DNA from: Mucilaginibacter ginsenosidivorax | GTDB lineage: Bacteria; Bacteroidota; Bacteroidia; Sphingobacteriales; Sphingobacteriaceae | Direction: 5' to 3' | DNA: 64,000 nt | Assembly: GCF_007971525.1 (NCBI RefSeq) | Contig: NZ_CP042437.1 | Location: 5,332,001 to 5,396,000 of the forward strand | Shown here: positions 56,465-64,000 of the stretch, piece after piece | Numbering within the stretch: the stretch's first letter is position 1 | Layout: each line of letters starts with the position of its first letter | Translations under genes and position numbers: made by a program | Notes under the pieces: model-generated | Database searches by the model: none | Told to the model about the DNA's origin: nothing | What the model saw: the letters and a program-made list of their open reading frames with translations, nothing else

Positions 56465-57443
56465 ACTCTTTTTATTTCTTTTATTTTCAGTAAAGTGCTA
56501 TTGCCAGCCGTTTGAGCCTGTCAACAAAAATGCCTCGCCTGAAGCCAGAAAGCTTTTAAGCTATTTATATCGCATCAATGGTAAATATATTTTATCGGGC
56601 GAGCATGGCGGCGGTAACCGTTTTTTAGATAGCGTGAAGTCATTAACAGGAAAATATCCGGCACTATGGGGGAGTGATTTTATTTGGTCCGGGCCGGCGG
56701 GCGGCGGCCAGCGTGTGGTTGACCAGGCCATTGCAAATTACAAAAAGGGTTATATCATAGCGCTGATGTGGCACCAGGGACGTCCTATGGATAGCCCGCC
56801 ATATGGTTTTAAACAAAGTGTCCAGGCAAAAATAACAGATGAAGAATGGACGCAGATAACCACCCCCAATACAGCGCTGAATAAAAAGTGGCTTGCCCAG
56901 ATCGACACGATAGCTGTTTATTTAAAGCAATTGAAGGATGCCCATATCCCTGTGTTGTGGAGGCCTTATCATGAAATGAACGGCGTTTGGTTCTGGTGGG
57001 GAAACCGGCCAGGCAAAAACGGTATAGCTAAACTTTGGAAAATGATGTATGACCGCTATGTTAATGATTACCATTTAGATAACCTGATATGGGTTTGGGG
57101 AGCTAATGGGCCCAGGGACTTGCCCGAGGACGAAGCCTATTCCTATAAAGGATTTTATCCGGGTGCAGCGTTTGTAGATATTTTAGGAACAGACATCTAT
57201 CACGCCGATTACGAGCAGAAGGATTACACCGAATTGCTTAAGCTGGCGAAGGGCAAACTGATAACGTTAAGTGAAGTTGGCGAATTGCCGAACGCCAGCG
57301 TATTGAAAGCGCAGCCATTGTGGTCATGGTTTATGGTGTGGACTAATTTTATATGGACCAATAATTCAAAATCTGCAGTGAGGGAGATTTATGAACGACC
57401 TGAAACCATCTCGCTTGGTGATGAGCATGATATCAAATACTAA
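56451..57443 (+). CDS. GH26 glycoside hydrolase (beta-mannanase-like)
   Basis: 330-residue secreted GH26 enzyme. Signal peptide ends near residue 19 (KCYCQ). The TIM barrel contains SGEHGG, LMWHQGRPM, acid/base Glu175 in RPYHEMNGVWFWWG and nucleophile Glu275 in ITLSEVGELP, both of the GH26 family. It should cleave beta-1,4-mannan or a related beta-linked backbone with retention. It is divergent from the regulator gene and followed by the DUF1349-TolB protein. The start context is repeated ahead of the next gene. Cell location is the periplasm or surface. Confidence 0.94.
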   Translation: MRKTTLFLFLLFSVKCYCQPFEPVNKNASPEARKLLSYLYRINGKYILSGEHGGGNRFLDSVKSLTGKYPALWGSDFIWSGPAGGGQRVVDQAIANYKKGYIIALMWHQGRPMDSPPYGFKQSVQAKITDEEWTQITTPNTALNKKWLAQIDTIAVYLKQLKDAHIPVLWRPYHEMNGVWFWWGNRPGKNGIAKLWKMMYDRYVNDYHLDNLIWVWGANGPRDLPEDEAYSYKGFYPGAAFVDILGTDIYHADYEQKDYTELLKLAKGKLITLSEVGELPNASVLKAQPLWSWFMVWTNFIWTNNSKSAVREIYERPETISLGDEHDIKY

Positions 57444-57551
57444 AATATATACATCATCGGCAAGGCAAATTACTTTGGATTGCTGCCATCTGTTCATCAA
57501 TTGAAATTAGTCAGCCTTTCTTTCGGTTAGTGGCGTTGGAACTTAATACCT

Positions 57552-57572
57552 CCGCTGTTGGCGGAACAGCGG
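57552..57572 (+). terminator. 8-bp hairpin between GH26 and the TolB-like gene
   Basis: CCGCTGTT (57552-57559) pairs perfectly with AACAGCGG (57565-57572) around GGCGG. There is no T-run, so it may be an attenuating or processing hairpin. It lies just before the second copy of the leader repeat. Confidence 0.4.
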
Positions 57573-57590
57573 ATAGGTGAGCATTCATAA

Positions 57591-57630
57591 GTCTTTAAAA
57601 CATGAAACAATATATACAATGAGAAAAACC
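57591..57630 (+). repeat. Leader repeat, copy 2 (start of the DUF1349-TolB gene)
   Basis: Second copy of the repeat described at 56423-56464. The shared start codon region supports the ATG at 57619 as the true start of the gene, not the GTG at 57577. Confidence 0.75.
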
Positions 57631-59136
57631 AGCTTACGCAAAACTATTAGTACAATTTGCCTTTTATCAGCAGGTCTGTGTGCCATGGCACAGCAACAAC
57701 CCATAGGGATTTTCGAGGGACAACTTGATGTAGGTGCCAACACCAAGCCCGGCTCCGGCACTTACCTGCCCGGAAGCCGTCAATACATCATTTCCGGCGC
57801 GGGTTATAATATCTGGTTTGATCATGATGAGTTTCATTATGTGTACAAAAAGATAAAGGGCGACTTTATACTGTACACCCGCGCTGAATTTGTTGGCTGG
57901 AACGGTGTGGAAGAACACCGTAAGGTGGGCTGGATGGTGCGTAAATCACTGGATGGAAATTCGGCCCAGGTTAACGCTGTTGAACACGGCGACGGGCTTA
58001 CTTCCTTACAGTTCAGAAGAACTGCCGGTGCTGCTACCGAAGAGATCAGATCAAAAATTACACATGCCAATATTATCCAGCTGGAAAGAAAAGGAAATAC
58101 TTATACCATGCGGATGGCCAAATACGGCGAACCTTTTGTTACCGAACAGGTAGCGGACCTTGACCTGGGCGAAGAGGTATATGTGGGGCTTTTTGTGGGT
58201 TCACACAATCCGGATGTCGCCGAAACCGGTGTTTTCAGGGATGTGAAGATCACAGTGCCTTTTGCAGGCATAGCCGATCAGCGGACACAAATGACCCTGG
58301 GCAGCGACCTTGAACTGATGGAAGTTGCCACAGGTAACCGTGAAGTTATTTATTCGGTACCTTATTCCATACAAGCGCCAAACTGGCTGCCCGATAACAA
58401 AAGCCTTATTTTTAATGACAGCAAAGGGCTTCTGTATAATTTTGATCTGGCTTCGCGTACCCCGGTTTTATTAAACACCGGTAATGTTAAAAATAACAAT
58501 AATGATCATGTGCTGTCTTTTGATGGCAAGATGATCGGTTTAAGCAGTAATGTTAAAGAACTGGGTGGTTCCATCGTTTATACCGTTCCTGTTACCGGCG
58601 GCACGCCGAAACAGATCACGCCTAAAGGGCCTTCTTATCTGCATGGCTGGTCGCCCGATGGCAAAAGCCTTGTTTTTTGCGGCGAACGGGATGGTGAGTT
58701 CGACGTATACAAGGTGCCGGTAAACGGGGGTAAAGAGATCCGCCTTACGACCACCAAAGGTCTTGACGACGGCCCGGAATATACCCCCGATGGCAAGTAT
58801 ATCTATTTTAACTCCGTACGATCGGGCTTAATGCAGATCTGGAGGATGAAACCTGACGGAAGCGAACAGGAGCAGGTAACCACAGATGATTTTAATAACT
58901 GGTTTGCCCATATCTCGCCGGACGGTAAATGGATGGTATTTCTTTCATTTCTCAAAGATGAAGTTGAGCCGGGCATCCACCCGCCATATAAGCATGTTTA
59001 TATCAGGCTGATGCCCATTGCGGGCGGGAAACCCAGGGTACTCGCTTATGTTTATGGTGGTCAGGGTTCTATTAACACGCCTTCATGGTCGCCGGATGGT
59101 AAGCACATCGCCTTTATCAGTAACAGCATTAAATAA
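57619..59136 (+). CDS. DUF1349-like domain fused to a TolB/PD40 propeller
   Basis: 505-residue secreted protein, started at the ATG at 57619 because the start region equals that of the GH26 gene and the signal peptide (to LCAMAQ) then looks normal. N-terminal DUF1349-like beta-sandwich about 26-230, similar to the protein at 46090-46803; C-terminal six-blade TolB propeller about 240-505 with PNWLPDNKSLIFNDSKG, LHGWSPDGKSLVFCGERDGEFD and SWSPDGKHIAFIS repeats. Such proteins are often named TolB-like, but no colicin role is expected; it could be a lectin-like or polysaccharide-lyase-like periplasmic protein. The stop is 10 bases before the next start. Confidence 0.8.
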   Translation: MRKTSLRKTISTICLLSAGLCAMAQQQPIGIFEGQLDVGANTKPGSGTYLPGSRQYIISGAGYNIWFDHDEFHYVYKKIKGDFILYTRAEFVGWNGVEEHRKVGWMVRKSLDGNSAQVNAVEHGDGLTSLQFRRTAGAATEEIRSKITHANIIQLERKGNTYTMRMAKYGEPFVTEQVADLDLGEEVYVGLFVGSHNPDVAETGVFRDVKITVPFAGIADQRTQMTLGSDLELMEVATGNREVIYSVPYSIQAPNWLPDNKSLIFNDSKGLLYNFDLASRTPVLLNTGNVKNNNNDHVLSFDGKMIGLSSNVKELGGSIVYTVPVTGGTPKQITPKGPSYLHGWSPDGKSLVFCGERDGEFDVYKVPVNGGKEIRLTTTKGLDDGPEYTPDGKYIYFNSVRSGLMQIWRMKPDGSEQEQVTTDDFNNWFAHISPDGKWMVFLSFLKDEVEPGIHPPYKHVYIRLMPIAGGKPRVLAYVYGGQGSINTPSWSPDGKHIAFISNSIK

Positions 59137-59146
59137 AGACCGGCTT

Positions 59147-60007
59147 ATGATATCAGATAACTATAACAGGCGTAAATTCCTTAAAACCTCGGGCACAGCA
59201 GTTGCCGGGATATTTTTAGCACCTCAATTAATTAAAGCAACAGGTAAGCCCACCCGGAAAATAGGGATTCAGCTTTACACCCTGCGAAAAGAAATGATGG
59301 CAGACGCAACGGGTACTTTAAAGCTGCTTGCAAAAATGGGTTATAACGAAATCGAATCGGCCAAAAGCGAAAAAGGGAATTATTATGGTTTAAAGCCCAA
59401 AGAGATAAAAAGCATTACGACTGATCTGGGTATAAGTCTGATCAGCTGGCATGTACGGATCGATGCCGACTGGCAGCAATCTGTTGATGAAGCAGCAGAG
59501 GCCGGCCAGCCGTATCTGATCTGTTCAGTGTTACCGGAAAACGGGCAAACAGTTGCCAATTATCAGCGCAGCGGGGATGTATTTCTAAAGGCCGCCGAGG
59601 TTTGTAAAAAGTCAGGTATCACATTCGGTTATCACAACCATTCGTCGGAGTTTGAAAAGGACGGACAGCAAACTTTGTATGATGTATTGCTTGACCATAC
59701 CGACCCTGATCTGGTAAAAATGGAGCTTGACCTGGGCTGGGTAATTGCTGCAGGGGCTGATCCTCAATATTATTTTAATAAATATCCCGGACGTTTCCCC
59801 TTGTGGCATTTAAAAGATATGGATGCCAAAACCAAACAAAGCACCGAGTTTGGAAAGGGAAATGTAAATATCAACGGCTTGTTTGATCATGTAAAGCAAT
59901 CAGGGCTGAAACACTTTTTTGTAGAACAGGAAGAATACAGCAGTTCGGCCCTGGAAAGCTGCAGGTATGACCTTGACTATCTTAAGAAACTAAAATATTT
60001 TAATTAG
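59147..60007 (+). CDS. Tat-exported sugar isomerase/epimerase-like TIM barrel
   Basis: 286-residue protein of the AP endonuclease 2-like sugar isomerase/epimerase fold. I start at the ATG at 59147, because it gives a twin-arginine signal (NRRKFLKTSG); the frame extends 43 codons upstream inside the preceding gene. Metal-site motifs are ISWHVRIDA, GYHNHSSEF, MELDLGWV, PLWHLKDMD and FFVEQEE, giving Glu, His and Asp ligands for a divalent metal. Activity on a keto- or aldo-sugar in the periplasm is likely, exact reaction unknown. It is a paralogue of 60612-61496. A terminator follows. Confidence 0.88.
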   Translation: MISDNYNRRKFLKTSGTAVAGIFLAPQLIKATGKPTRKIGIQLYTLRKEMMADATGTLKLLAKMGYNEIESAKSEKGNYYGLKPKEIKSITTDLGISLISWHVRIDADWQQSVDEAAEAGQPYLICSVLPENGQTVANYQRSGDVFLKAAEVCKKSGITFGYHNHSSEFEKDGQQTLYDVLLDHTDPDLVKMELDLGWVIAAGADPQYYFNKYPGRFPLWHLKDMDAKTKQSTEFGKGNVNINGLFDHVKQSGLKHFFVEQEEYSSSALESCRYDLDYLKKLKYFN

Positions 60008-60071
60008 AAACGTTGATACAATACTATAATGAAAAATTAACCCGCTGATTGAGATTTAGCTGAAAATTGGG

Positions 60072-60096
60072 AAAGCACCCCGTTTGGGGTGCTTTT
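60072..60096 (+). terminator. Terminator after the first TIM-barrel gene
   Basis: AAAGCACCCC (60072-60081) pairs perfectly with GGGGTGCTTT (60086-60095) around GTTT, followed by T. It ends the GH26-TolB-isomerase string. Confidence 0.88.
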
Positions 60097-60120
60097 AATA
60101 AAGCCAAAATAAAATAAGCC

Positions 60121-60573
60121 ATGATAAAAAAGATAAATTCCTTTACTTTATTAACGCTGTTAATAACGGCAAGCCGGGCATTTGCTCAAAGCGGCCCTCA
60201 AGCAGATCATAATGCGCTGTATGTTAAAGACCTTGCTAAAAGCGCCGCATTTTACCGCAACGTAATGCAATTGCAGGAAATTCCGGAGCCATTTCATGAT
60301 GGAAAACATGTTTGGTTCCGGACGGGTGCACATAGCCAGCTGCATGTTATACAGGGGGCGGCCGAAGTTTTTGAGCATGACATCAATACACATTATGCTT
60401 ATTCGGTACCTGACATCGCTGTATTTGCCAAACACCTTGATGAACTGCATGTAAAATATGGTAACTGGAAAGGGGACTCCAAATCACCGCAATTGAGGCC
60501 CGATGGTGTTAAACAAGTTTATTTACAGGACCCGGACAATTTCTGGATAGAAGTTAATGACGATAAATTTTAA
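60121..60573 (+). CDS. Secreted VOC-fold (glyoxalase-like) protein
   Basis: 150-residue protein with signal peptide to SRAFAQ (about residue 23) and a VOC/glyoxalase fold: DHNALYVKDLAKSAAFYRNVM with the first metal His at residue 30, LHVIQG, and QVYLQDPDNFWIEV with the last metal Glu. Secretion is unusual for this fold. It is placed between two isomerase-like TIM-barrel genes, so it may act on the same sugar intermediates, for instance as an epimerase or lyase. No specific reaction can be read. Confidence 0.85.
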   Translation: MIKKINSFTLLTLLITASRAFAQSGPQADHNALYVKDLAKSAAFYRNVMQLQEIPEPFHDGKHVWFRTGAHSQLHVIQGAAEVFEHDINTHYAYSVPDIAVFAKHLDELHVKYGNWKGDSKSPQLRPDGVKQVYLQDPDNFWIEVNDDKF

Positions 60574-60611
60574 GTAATCCAATTAATTCAATAAACCTAA
60601 TTCATAAAAAT

Positions 60612-61496
60612 ATGATCAACAGGCGTTCATTTATAAAAACTTCGGCGGCGCTTTCGGCAGGCTTGCTGATAAGTCCGCATTTATTTGCATACGATAAAAA
60701 ATATATTGGCCTGCAATTATACACGGTACGCGATTATATGCAGCAAGATGCAGCTGCAACTTTAGCCAGGGTAGCCCGGATTGGTTATACCACAGTTGAG
60801 GGCGCCACCTATACCGGCAGCGAAAAATTTTATGGTTTGGATCCTTCAGGTTTTGCCGCGCTGTTAAAACAAAACGGATTGGTAATGCCCAGCTGCCACT
60901 ATCGTTTGGGCGAAGAACTGGTAAACGGATCATCACAAAAAGGCACTATCCTGAACGACTGGGGCAGGGCAGTAGATGATGCCGCTGCCGCAGGTGTCAG
61001 GTACATGGTTTGTGCCTTTCTTTCGGTGCCGGAACGGGAATCATTAGATCATTATAAAAAAGTAGCCGATGATTTTAACAGAGCAGGCGAAACCTGTAAA
61101 AAAGCAGGTATCCAGCTTTGCTACCATAACCACGATTTCGAATTTATACAGGAGGATGGTAAATATCCTTATGAATCGCTGCTTGCCAATACCGATAAGC
61201 AACTGGTAAAAATGGAAATGGACCTTTACTGGGTAACTAAAGCTAACCAGGATCCTATAGCACTTATCAATGAGCACCCGGGCCGTTTTCCTTTATGGCA
61301 TATCAAGGATATGGATAATACAGCAAGCAAAATGTTTACGGAGGTCGGTAACGGTACCATTGATTTTAAAAAGATATTTAAACATGCCGGTAAAGCAGGT
61401 TTACAATACTTTTTTGTGGAACAGGATAAATGCCCTGCCGATCCTTATGACAGTATTACCCAAAGTATAACTTATATTAAAAAGAACCTGGTTTAA
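60612..61496 (+). CDS. Tat-exported sugar isomerase/epimerase-like TIM barrel (paralogue)
   Basis: 294-residue protein with twin-arginine signal (MINRRSFIKTSAALSAG). The fold is the same as that of 59147-60007: GLQLYTVRD, SCHYRLGEE, CYHNHDFEF, KMEMDLYWV, PLWHIKDMD and FFVEQDK, with conserved His/Asp/Glu metal ligands. The two copies are about 40 percent alike by eye over these blocks. The DUF1080 gene follows after six bases, so they should be co-transcribed. Confidence 0.9.
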   Translation: MINRRSFIKTSAALSAGLLISPHLFAYDKKYIGLQLYTVRDYMQQDAAATLARVARIGYTTVEGATYTGSEKFYGLDPSGFAALLKQNGLVMPSCHYRLGEELVNGSSQKGTILNDWGRAVDDAAAAGVRYMVCAFLSVPERESLDHYKKVADDFNRAGETCKKAGIQLCYHNHDFEFIQEDGKYPYESLLANTDKQLVKMEMDLYWVTKANQDPIALINEHPGRFPLWHIKDMDNTASKMFTEVGNGTIDFKKIFKHAGKAGLQYFFVEQDKCPADPYDSITQSITYIKKNLV

Positions 61497-61502
61497 ACGC
61501 TT

Positions 61503-62195
61503 ATGAAAAAAATATTTGTTTTGCTCATGCTGTTAAGTGCTGTTACAGGCATGAGCTATGGACAGCAAAGTAACAAGTGGCATTACCTTTTTGACGGCAA
61601 ATCGGTAACCGAACTTCGCGGTTACAAGATGGATGCTTTTCCATCGGAAGCATGGAAAATTGAGGATGGTGCTTTGGTTGCTCAAACCGGTGTGCCCAAT
61701 ATTGATTTACTGACAAAAGAAACCTATACCAATTTCGACCTGACGCTGGAGTGGGCAGTATCAAAAGCCGGCAACAGCGGTATTTTTTATAACGTGCTCG
61801 AAAACTCGAGCCATGAATCGGGCAATGGCAACAGCCCCAACTGGCTGGATAATTTTGAGATGCAGCTATTGGACGATATTGATTTTAATGATCATGAACC
61901 AAGGCGCTCCGCAGGCTCATTATATGATCTGATCGCGCCGCAAAACAAACAGCTTAAACCGGTTGGTGAATTTAATACGGCGCGGTTATTGGTGGATCAT
62001 GGCCATGTGGAGCAATGGATCAACGGGCGTAAAGTGGTTGAGTATGAGCTTGGCTCTGCGGCGCTGAACGATTTGATCGGCCGCAGTAAATATAAAACCA
62101 ATCCCAATTTTGCCAAATCAACCAGCGGGCACATTATGTTTCAGCATCATGGGCAAAAGGTTTGGCTGAAGAACATTAAGATAAAGCGTTTGTAA
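61503..62195 (+). CDS. DUF1080 protein (3-keto-disaccharide hydrolase domain)
   Basis: 230-residue secreted protein with signal peptide to MSYGQ at about residue 21. The concanavalin-like DUF1080 fold is complete: LFDGKSV, NFDLTLEWAVSKAGNSGIFY, GSLYDLIAPQ, HVEQWINGRKVVEYE and the C-terminal HIMFQHHGQKVWLKNIKIK. DUF1080 members hydrolyse or eliminate 3-keto-glycosides, after an oxidoreductase has made the 3-keto form. The oxidoreductase (Gfo/Idh or GMC type) is not in this window. The isomerase-like barrels just upstream could act on the keto-sugar. Confidence 0.88.
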   Translation: MKKIFVLLMLLSAVTGMSYGQQSNKWHYLFDGKSVTELRGYKMDAFPSEAWKIEDGALVAQTGVPNIDLLTKETYTNFDLTLEWAVSKAGNSGIFYNVLENSSHESGNGNSPNWLDNFEMQLLDDIDFNDHEPRRSAGSLYDLIAPQNKQLKPVGEFNTARLLVDHGHVEQWINGRKVVEYELGSAALNDLIGRSKYKTNPNFAKSTSGHIMFQHHGQKVWLKNIKIKRL

Positions 62196-62642
62196 CCCTC
62201 GCATCCATGATATAAAACGCCGCTATCTTTGACTGGTGCTTGATGTAAAAGAAATATTGATGGCTTAAGTCCGGGCTAATTGAGCTTAGCTGCCTTTTGT
62301 TATTATACTGCAAACGACAGTCTTTCTTTGGACCGCGGCCATCCGGGATCGGCATGTTGTGAAACATTTTGGATACTTATATTTAGTTAACCGGGCCATG
62401 TGTTGCTGCGTCAATGATCAGGCCGGCCACCTCTCCCGGATGAGATTTATAACAGAATTACCGGGCCCTTCAGCCTCTGCCAAAGCGCAATCGCGCTTTG
62501 GCGTACATGCGTTCCGGGCCCGGAGTAATGATACGGTCTGCGCTGCTTTTGGTCTTTCCACCGTTTTCAGGGATAATTACTGGTATTGTATTTTTAACCT
62601 GATTATATTGCAGCGTCTGCGCCCAATGTTGTTTTTAACTGA
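62196..62642. other. 447-base intergenic region
   Basis: No supported gene. The plus-strand frame at 62359-62646 has low-complexity composition and no motif, and overlaps the next gene's start. The interval contains the nested inverted repeat listed separately. Confidence 0.5.
62461..62523. repeat. Nested inverted repeat element (about 63 bases)
   Basis: An outer pair CCGGGCCC (62461-62468) and GGGCCCGG (62516-62523) encloses an inner perfect 10-bp stem GCCAAAGCGC (62479-62488) with GCGCTTTGGC (62493-62502) and loop AATC. It is G/C-rich compared with its surroundings. It resembles a REP-like or regulatory structure, but one copy cannot prove this. Confidence 0.5.
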
Positions 62643-63701
62643 ATGAAAAGAAGAGATTTTATCAAAGACGCTGCCTTAGCTTCGGCCGGAATGTCACTAT
62701 TACCGGGAATACCCGGTGCTGCGCCCCCGCTTGCGAATAAATACCGCACCAAAATACTGAATGCTTATTACCTGCGGGCACATATGTATACCATTGTGCC
62801 AAGACAAATTAAAGAAGATCTCCAATGGATGGCCGATATAGGCACCAATGTGGTTTCAGTAGCCATACTGGAGCAGGACCTGTTTGCTGCTGTAGAAAAC
62901 GTACAAATTATATGTAACGAAGCCGAAAAACTTAACATTCAGGTATACGCTGTTCCATCAAGGTGGGGCGGTATTACAGCAGGTGCACCCAAAGTACCCA
63001 GCCTTTTTTCAGTCAGGAACCCACAAACATGGATCCTGAAAAAAGATGGCACGCCAGCTTACAATGATGTATCAGGTGTGATCAGTAGCGTGCATTATCC
63101 GGAAACAGCTTCATTCTTTAAGTCTTCGCTGGATAAAGCGTTCGGGTTATGGCCTTTAAAAGGTGTGATTTGGGATGAACCGAAGGCATTTACGATGGAT
63201 TATTCGTACAGGGCTATTGCAAATATGGGTAAGGATGCTACATTTAATGATAGCGTAAAAGCGGTTGTTGATTTCTTTTCGGATATCAATAAACACATTA
63301 AATTTACCCATCCTGAAATAACCACTTGTTTGTTCTCCTACGCCGATTCGCCCGATATTATAGTAACTGAAGGTGCAAAAACCGCTGCCCTTGATTATTA
63401 CGGATGCGATGGCCGCCCCTGGCGAAATGAAGACGGCGGCAAGCTGGAAAGCCCGGGCAAAGTGCTGTTGGGTAATGGCGGGCGCTATTTAAGCGCGGCG
63501 CATGATAACCAGAAAAAGAGTTTATGGTTAATAGAAAATCATAACTTAATGGAAGCGGATATTGCATTGATGAATAGGCGTCTGCCCGAAATTATTGACA
63601 GCGATGTAGACCATCTCATTTATTACTACTACCCGCGTAACAGCCAAAATCCGGATAAGGCCATGAAAACTATAGCCCGACACCTTAAAGGCTTTAAATA
63701 A
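62643..63701 (+). CDS. Tat-exported TIM-barrel-like protein of unknown function
   Basis: 352-residue protein with twin-arginine signal (MKRRDFIKDAALASAG). The body has features of a glycosidase-type barrel: DLQWMADIGTNVVSVAI near the start, VPSRWGGITAG, an acidic strand end GVIWDEPKAF, YYGCDGRPW and KKSLWLIENH. No family name is recognised. The position among DUF1080, VOC and isomerase-like genes suggests work on the same periplasmic sugar. The Asp and Glu of WDEPKAF are the best catalytic candidates by pattern, but unproven. Confidence 0.7.
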   Translation: MKRRDFIKDAALASAGMSLLPGIPGAAPPLANKYRTKILNAYYLRAHMYTIVPRQIKEDLQWMADIGTNVVSVAILEQDLFAAVENVQIICNEAEKLNIQVYAVPSRWGGITAGAPKVPSLFSVRNPQTWILKKDGTPAYNDVSGVISSVHYPETASFFKSSLDKAFGLWPLKGVIWDEPKAFTMDYSYRAIANMGKDATFNDSVKAVVDFFSDINKHIKFTHPEITTCLFSYADSPDIIVTEGAKTAALDYYGCDGRPWRNEDGGKLESPGKVLLGNGGRYLSAAHDNQKKSLWLIENHNLMEADIALMNRRLPEIIDSDVDHLIYYYYPRNSQNPDKAMKTIARHLKGFK

Positions 63702-63781
63702 GATCAGCTTGATAATCCGAAATAAATTATCTTGACAATTAACAATCTATAGTAACCTGTCAACCTACCTAAATAAGAGGA

Positions 63782-64000
63782 ATGAAAAATCTTGGAAAAA
63801 GTATAGTATTGGTTTTTGCTTTAATAATATTCTTTCCGATAGGCTCACTTGCACAAGGTGATAACGGGATAAAAACACTTTCACTTAATGGCAAGTGGGA
63901 AATGGGTTTCGCCCGCAGGTATACCCAAACCGTAACGGTACCCGGTATTGCTACCGATCCAACCCATATCGGCGAAGACACATTATGGTACAAAAAAGAA
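63782..64000 (+). CDS. N-terminus of a GH2-like glycoside hydrolase, cut by the window end
   Basis: 73 codons are visible. The signal peptide ends near IGSLAQ (residue 23). Next comes LSLNGKWEMGFARRYTQTVTVPGIATDPT..., which begins the beta-sandwich seen at the start of GH2 beta-galactosidase/mannosidase-like proteins (an NGKW-type opening followed by VPG). The rest is beyond the window, so the family is tentative. Confidence 0.55.
   Translation, partial: MKNLGKSIVLVFALIIFFPIGSLAQGDNGIKTLSLNGKWEMGFARRYTQTVTVPGIATDPTHIGEDTLWYKKE

Noticed and set aside
62359..62646. 95-residue plus-strand frame
   Set aside because: No domain, odd composition, overlaps the nested inverted repeat and the start of the next gene.
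1..64000. CRISPR arrays, tRNA or rRNA genes and transposases
   Set aside because: No regularly spaced repeats, no tRNA-like cloverleaf sequence noticed by eye and no transposase motif seen; a tRNA scan would be needed to exclude a tRNA fully.

Overview
The window reads as chromosome of a Bacteroidota member, most likely Sphingobacteriaceae (Mucilaginibacter or Pedobacter-like). The evidence is four SusC/SusD pairs, lipoproteins starting with short Cys-Lys-Lys lipoboxes, a FecR/ECF-sigma/STN-SusC signalling set, A/T-rich leaders without clear Shine-Dalgarno sites, and dense glycoside hydrolases. The genus is inference. No rRNA, tRNA, CRISPR or intact insertion sequence was seen.

Layout. (A) 1-8910, plus strand: a SusC cut by the window edge, SusD, a GH78 alpha-L-rhamnosidase with an inserted discoidin-like domain, and an AraA-family sugar isomerase. 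(B) 9365-29925, plus strand: a second SusC/SusD pair paralogous to the first, then GH106, GH78, a MacB/FtsX-type permease, GH29 alpha-L-fucosidase, a divergent GH78-like enzyme, GH31 and GH43. (C) 30388-40502, plus strand: a scar fusing the start of a third GH78 to the end of a permease, an ECF sigma factor whose ATG overlaps the scar's stop, a FecR anti-sigma factor, an STN-type SusC, a SusD and two surface lipoproteins. (D) 40995-45242, minus strand: GH95 alpha-L-fucosidase, a decayed fucP permease, an L-fucose-dehydrogenase-like aldo/keto reductase and a rhamnose/fucose mutarotase. (E) 45412-45914: a frameshifted MarR-like regulator relic. (F) 46090-64000: a second, different locus with a DUF1349-like protein, SusC/SusD, a two-domain thioredoxin and a SusR-like one-piece regulator (both minus strand), GH26, a DUF1349-TolB propeller protein, two Tat-exported isomerase-like TIM barrels, a secreted VOC protein, a DUF1080 protein, a third Tat protein and the start of a GH2-like protein.

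How the genes work together. Regions A-D look like one large polysaccharide utilization region for a rhamnose- and fucose-rich polymer such as rhamnogalacturonan or a bacterial or plant exopolysaccharide. Surface SusC/D complexes import oligosaccharides, GH78/GH106 remove rhamnose, GH29/GH95 remove fucose, GH31/GH43 trim other side chains, and the isomerase, mutarotase and dehydrogenase process released sugars. Region C senses its ligand through the FecA-like STN/FecR/sigma route. Region F is a separate mannan/keto-glycoside-like locus, probably controlled by the regulator at 53279-56194; a long dyad sequence occurs near its two transcription units.

The region shows much recent remodelling: duplicated SusCD/GH78 modules, a collapsed third copy, a truncated fucP and a broken regulator.
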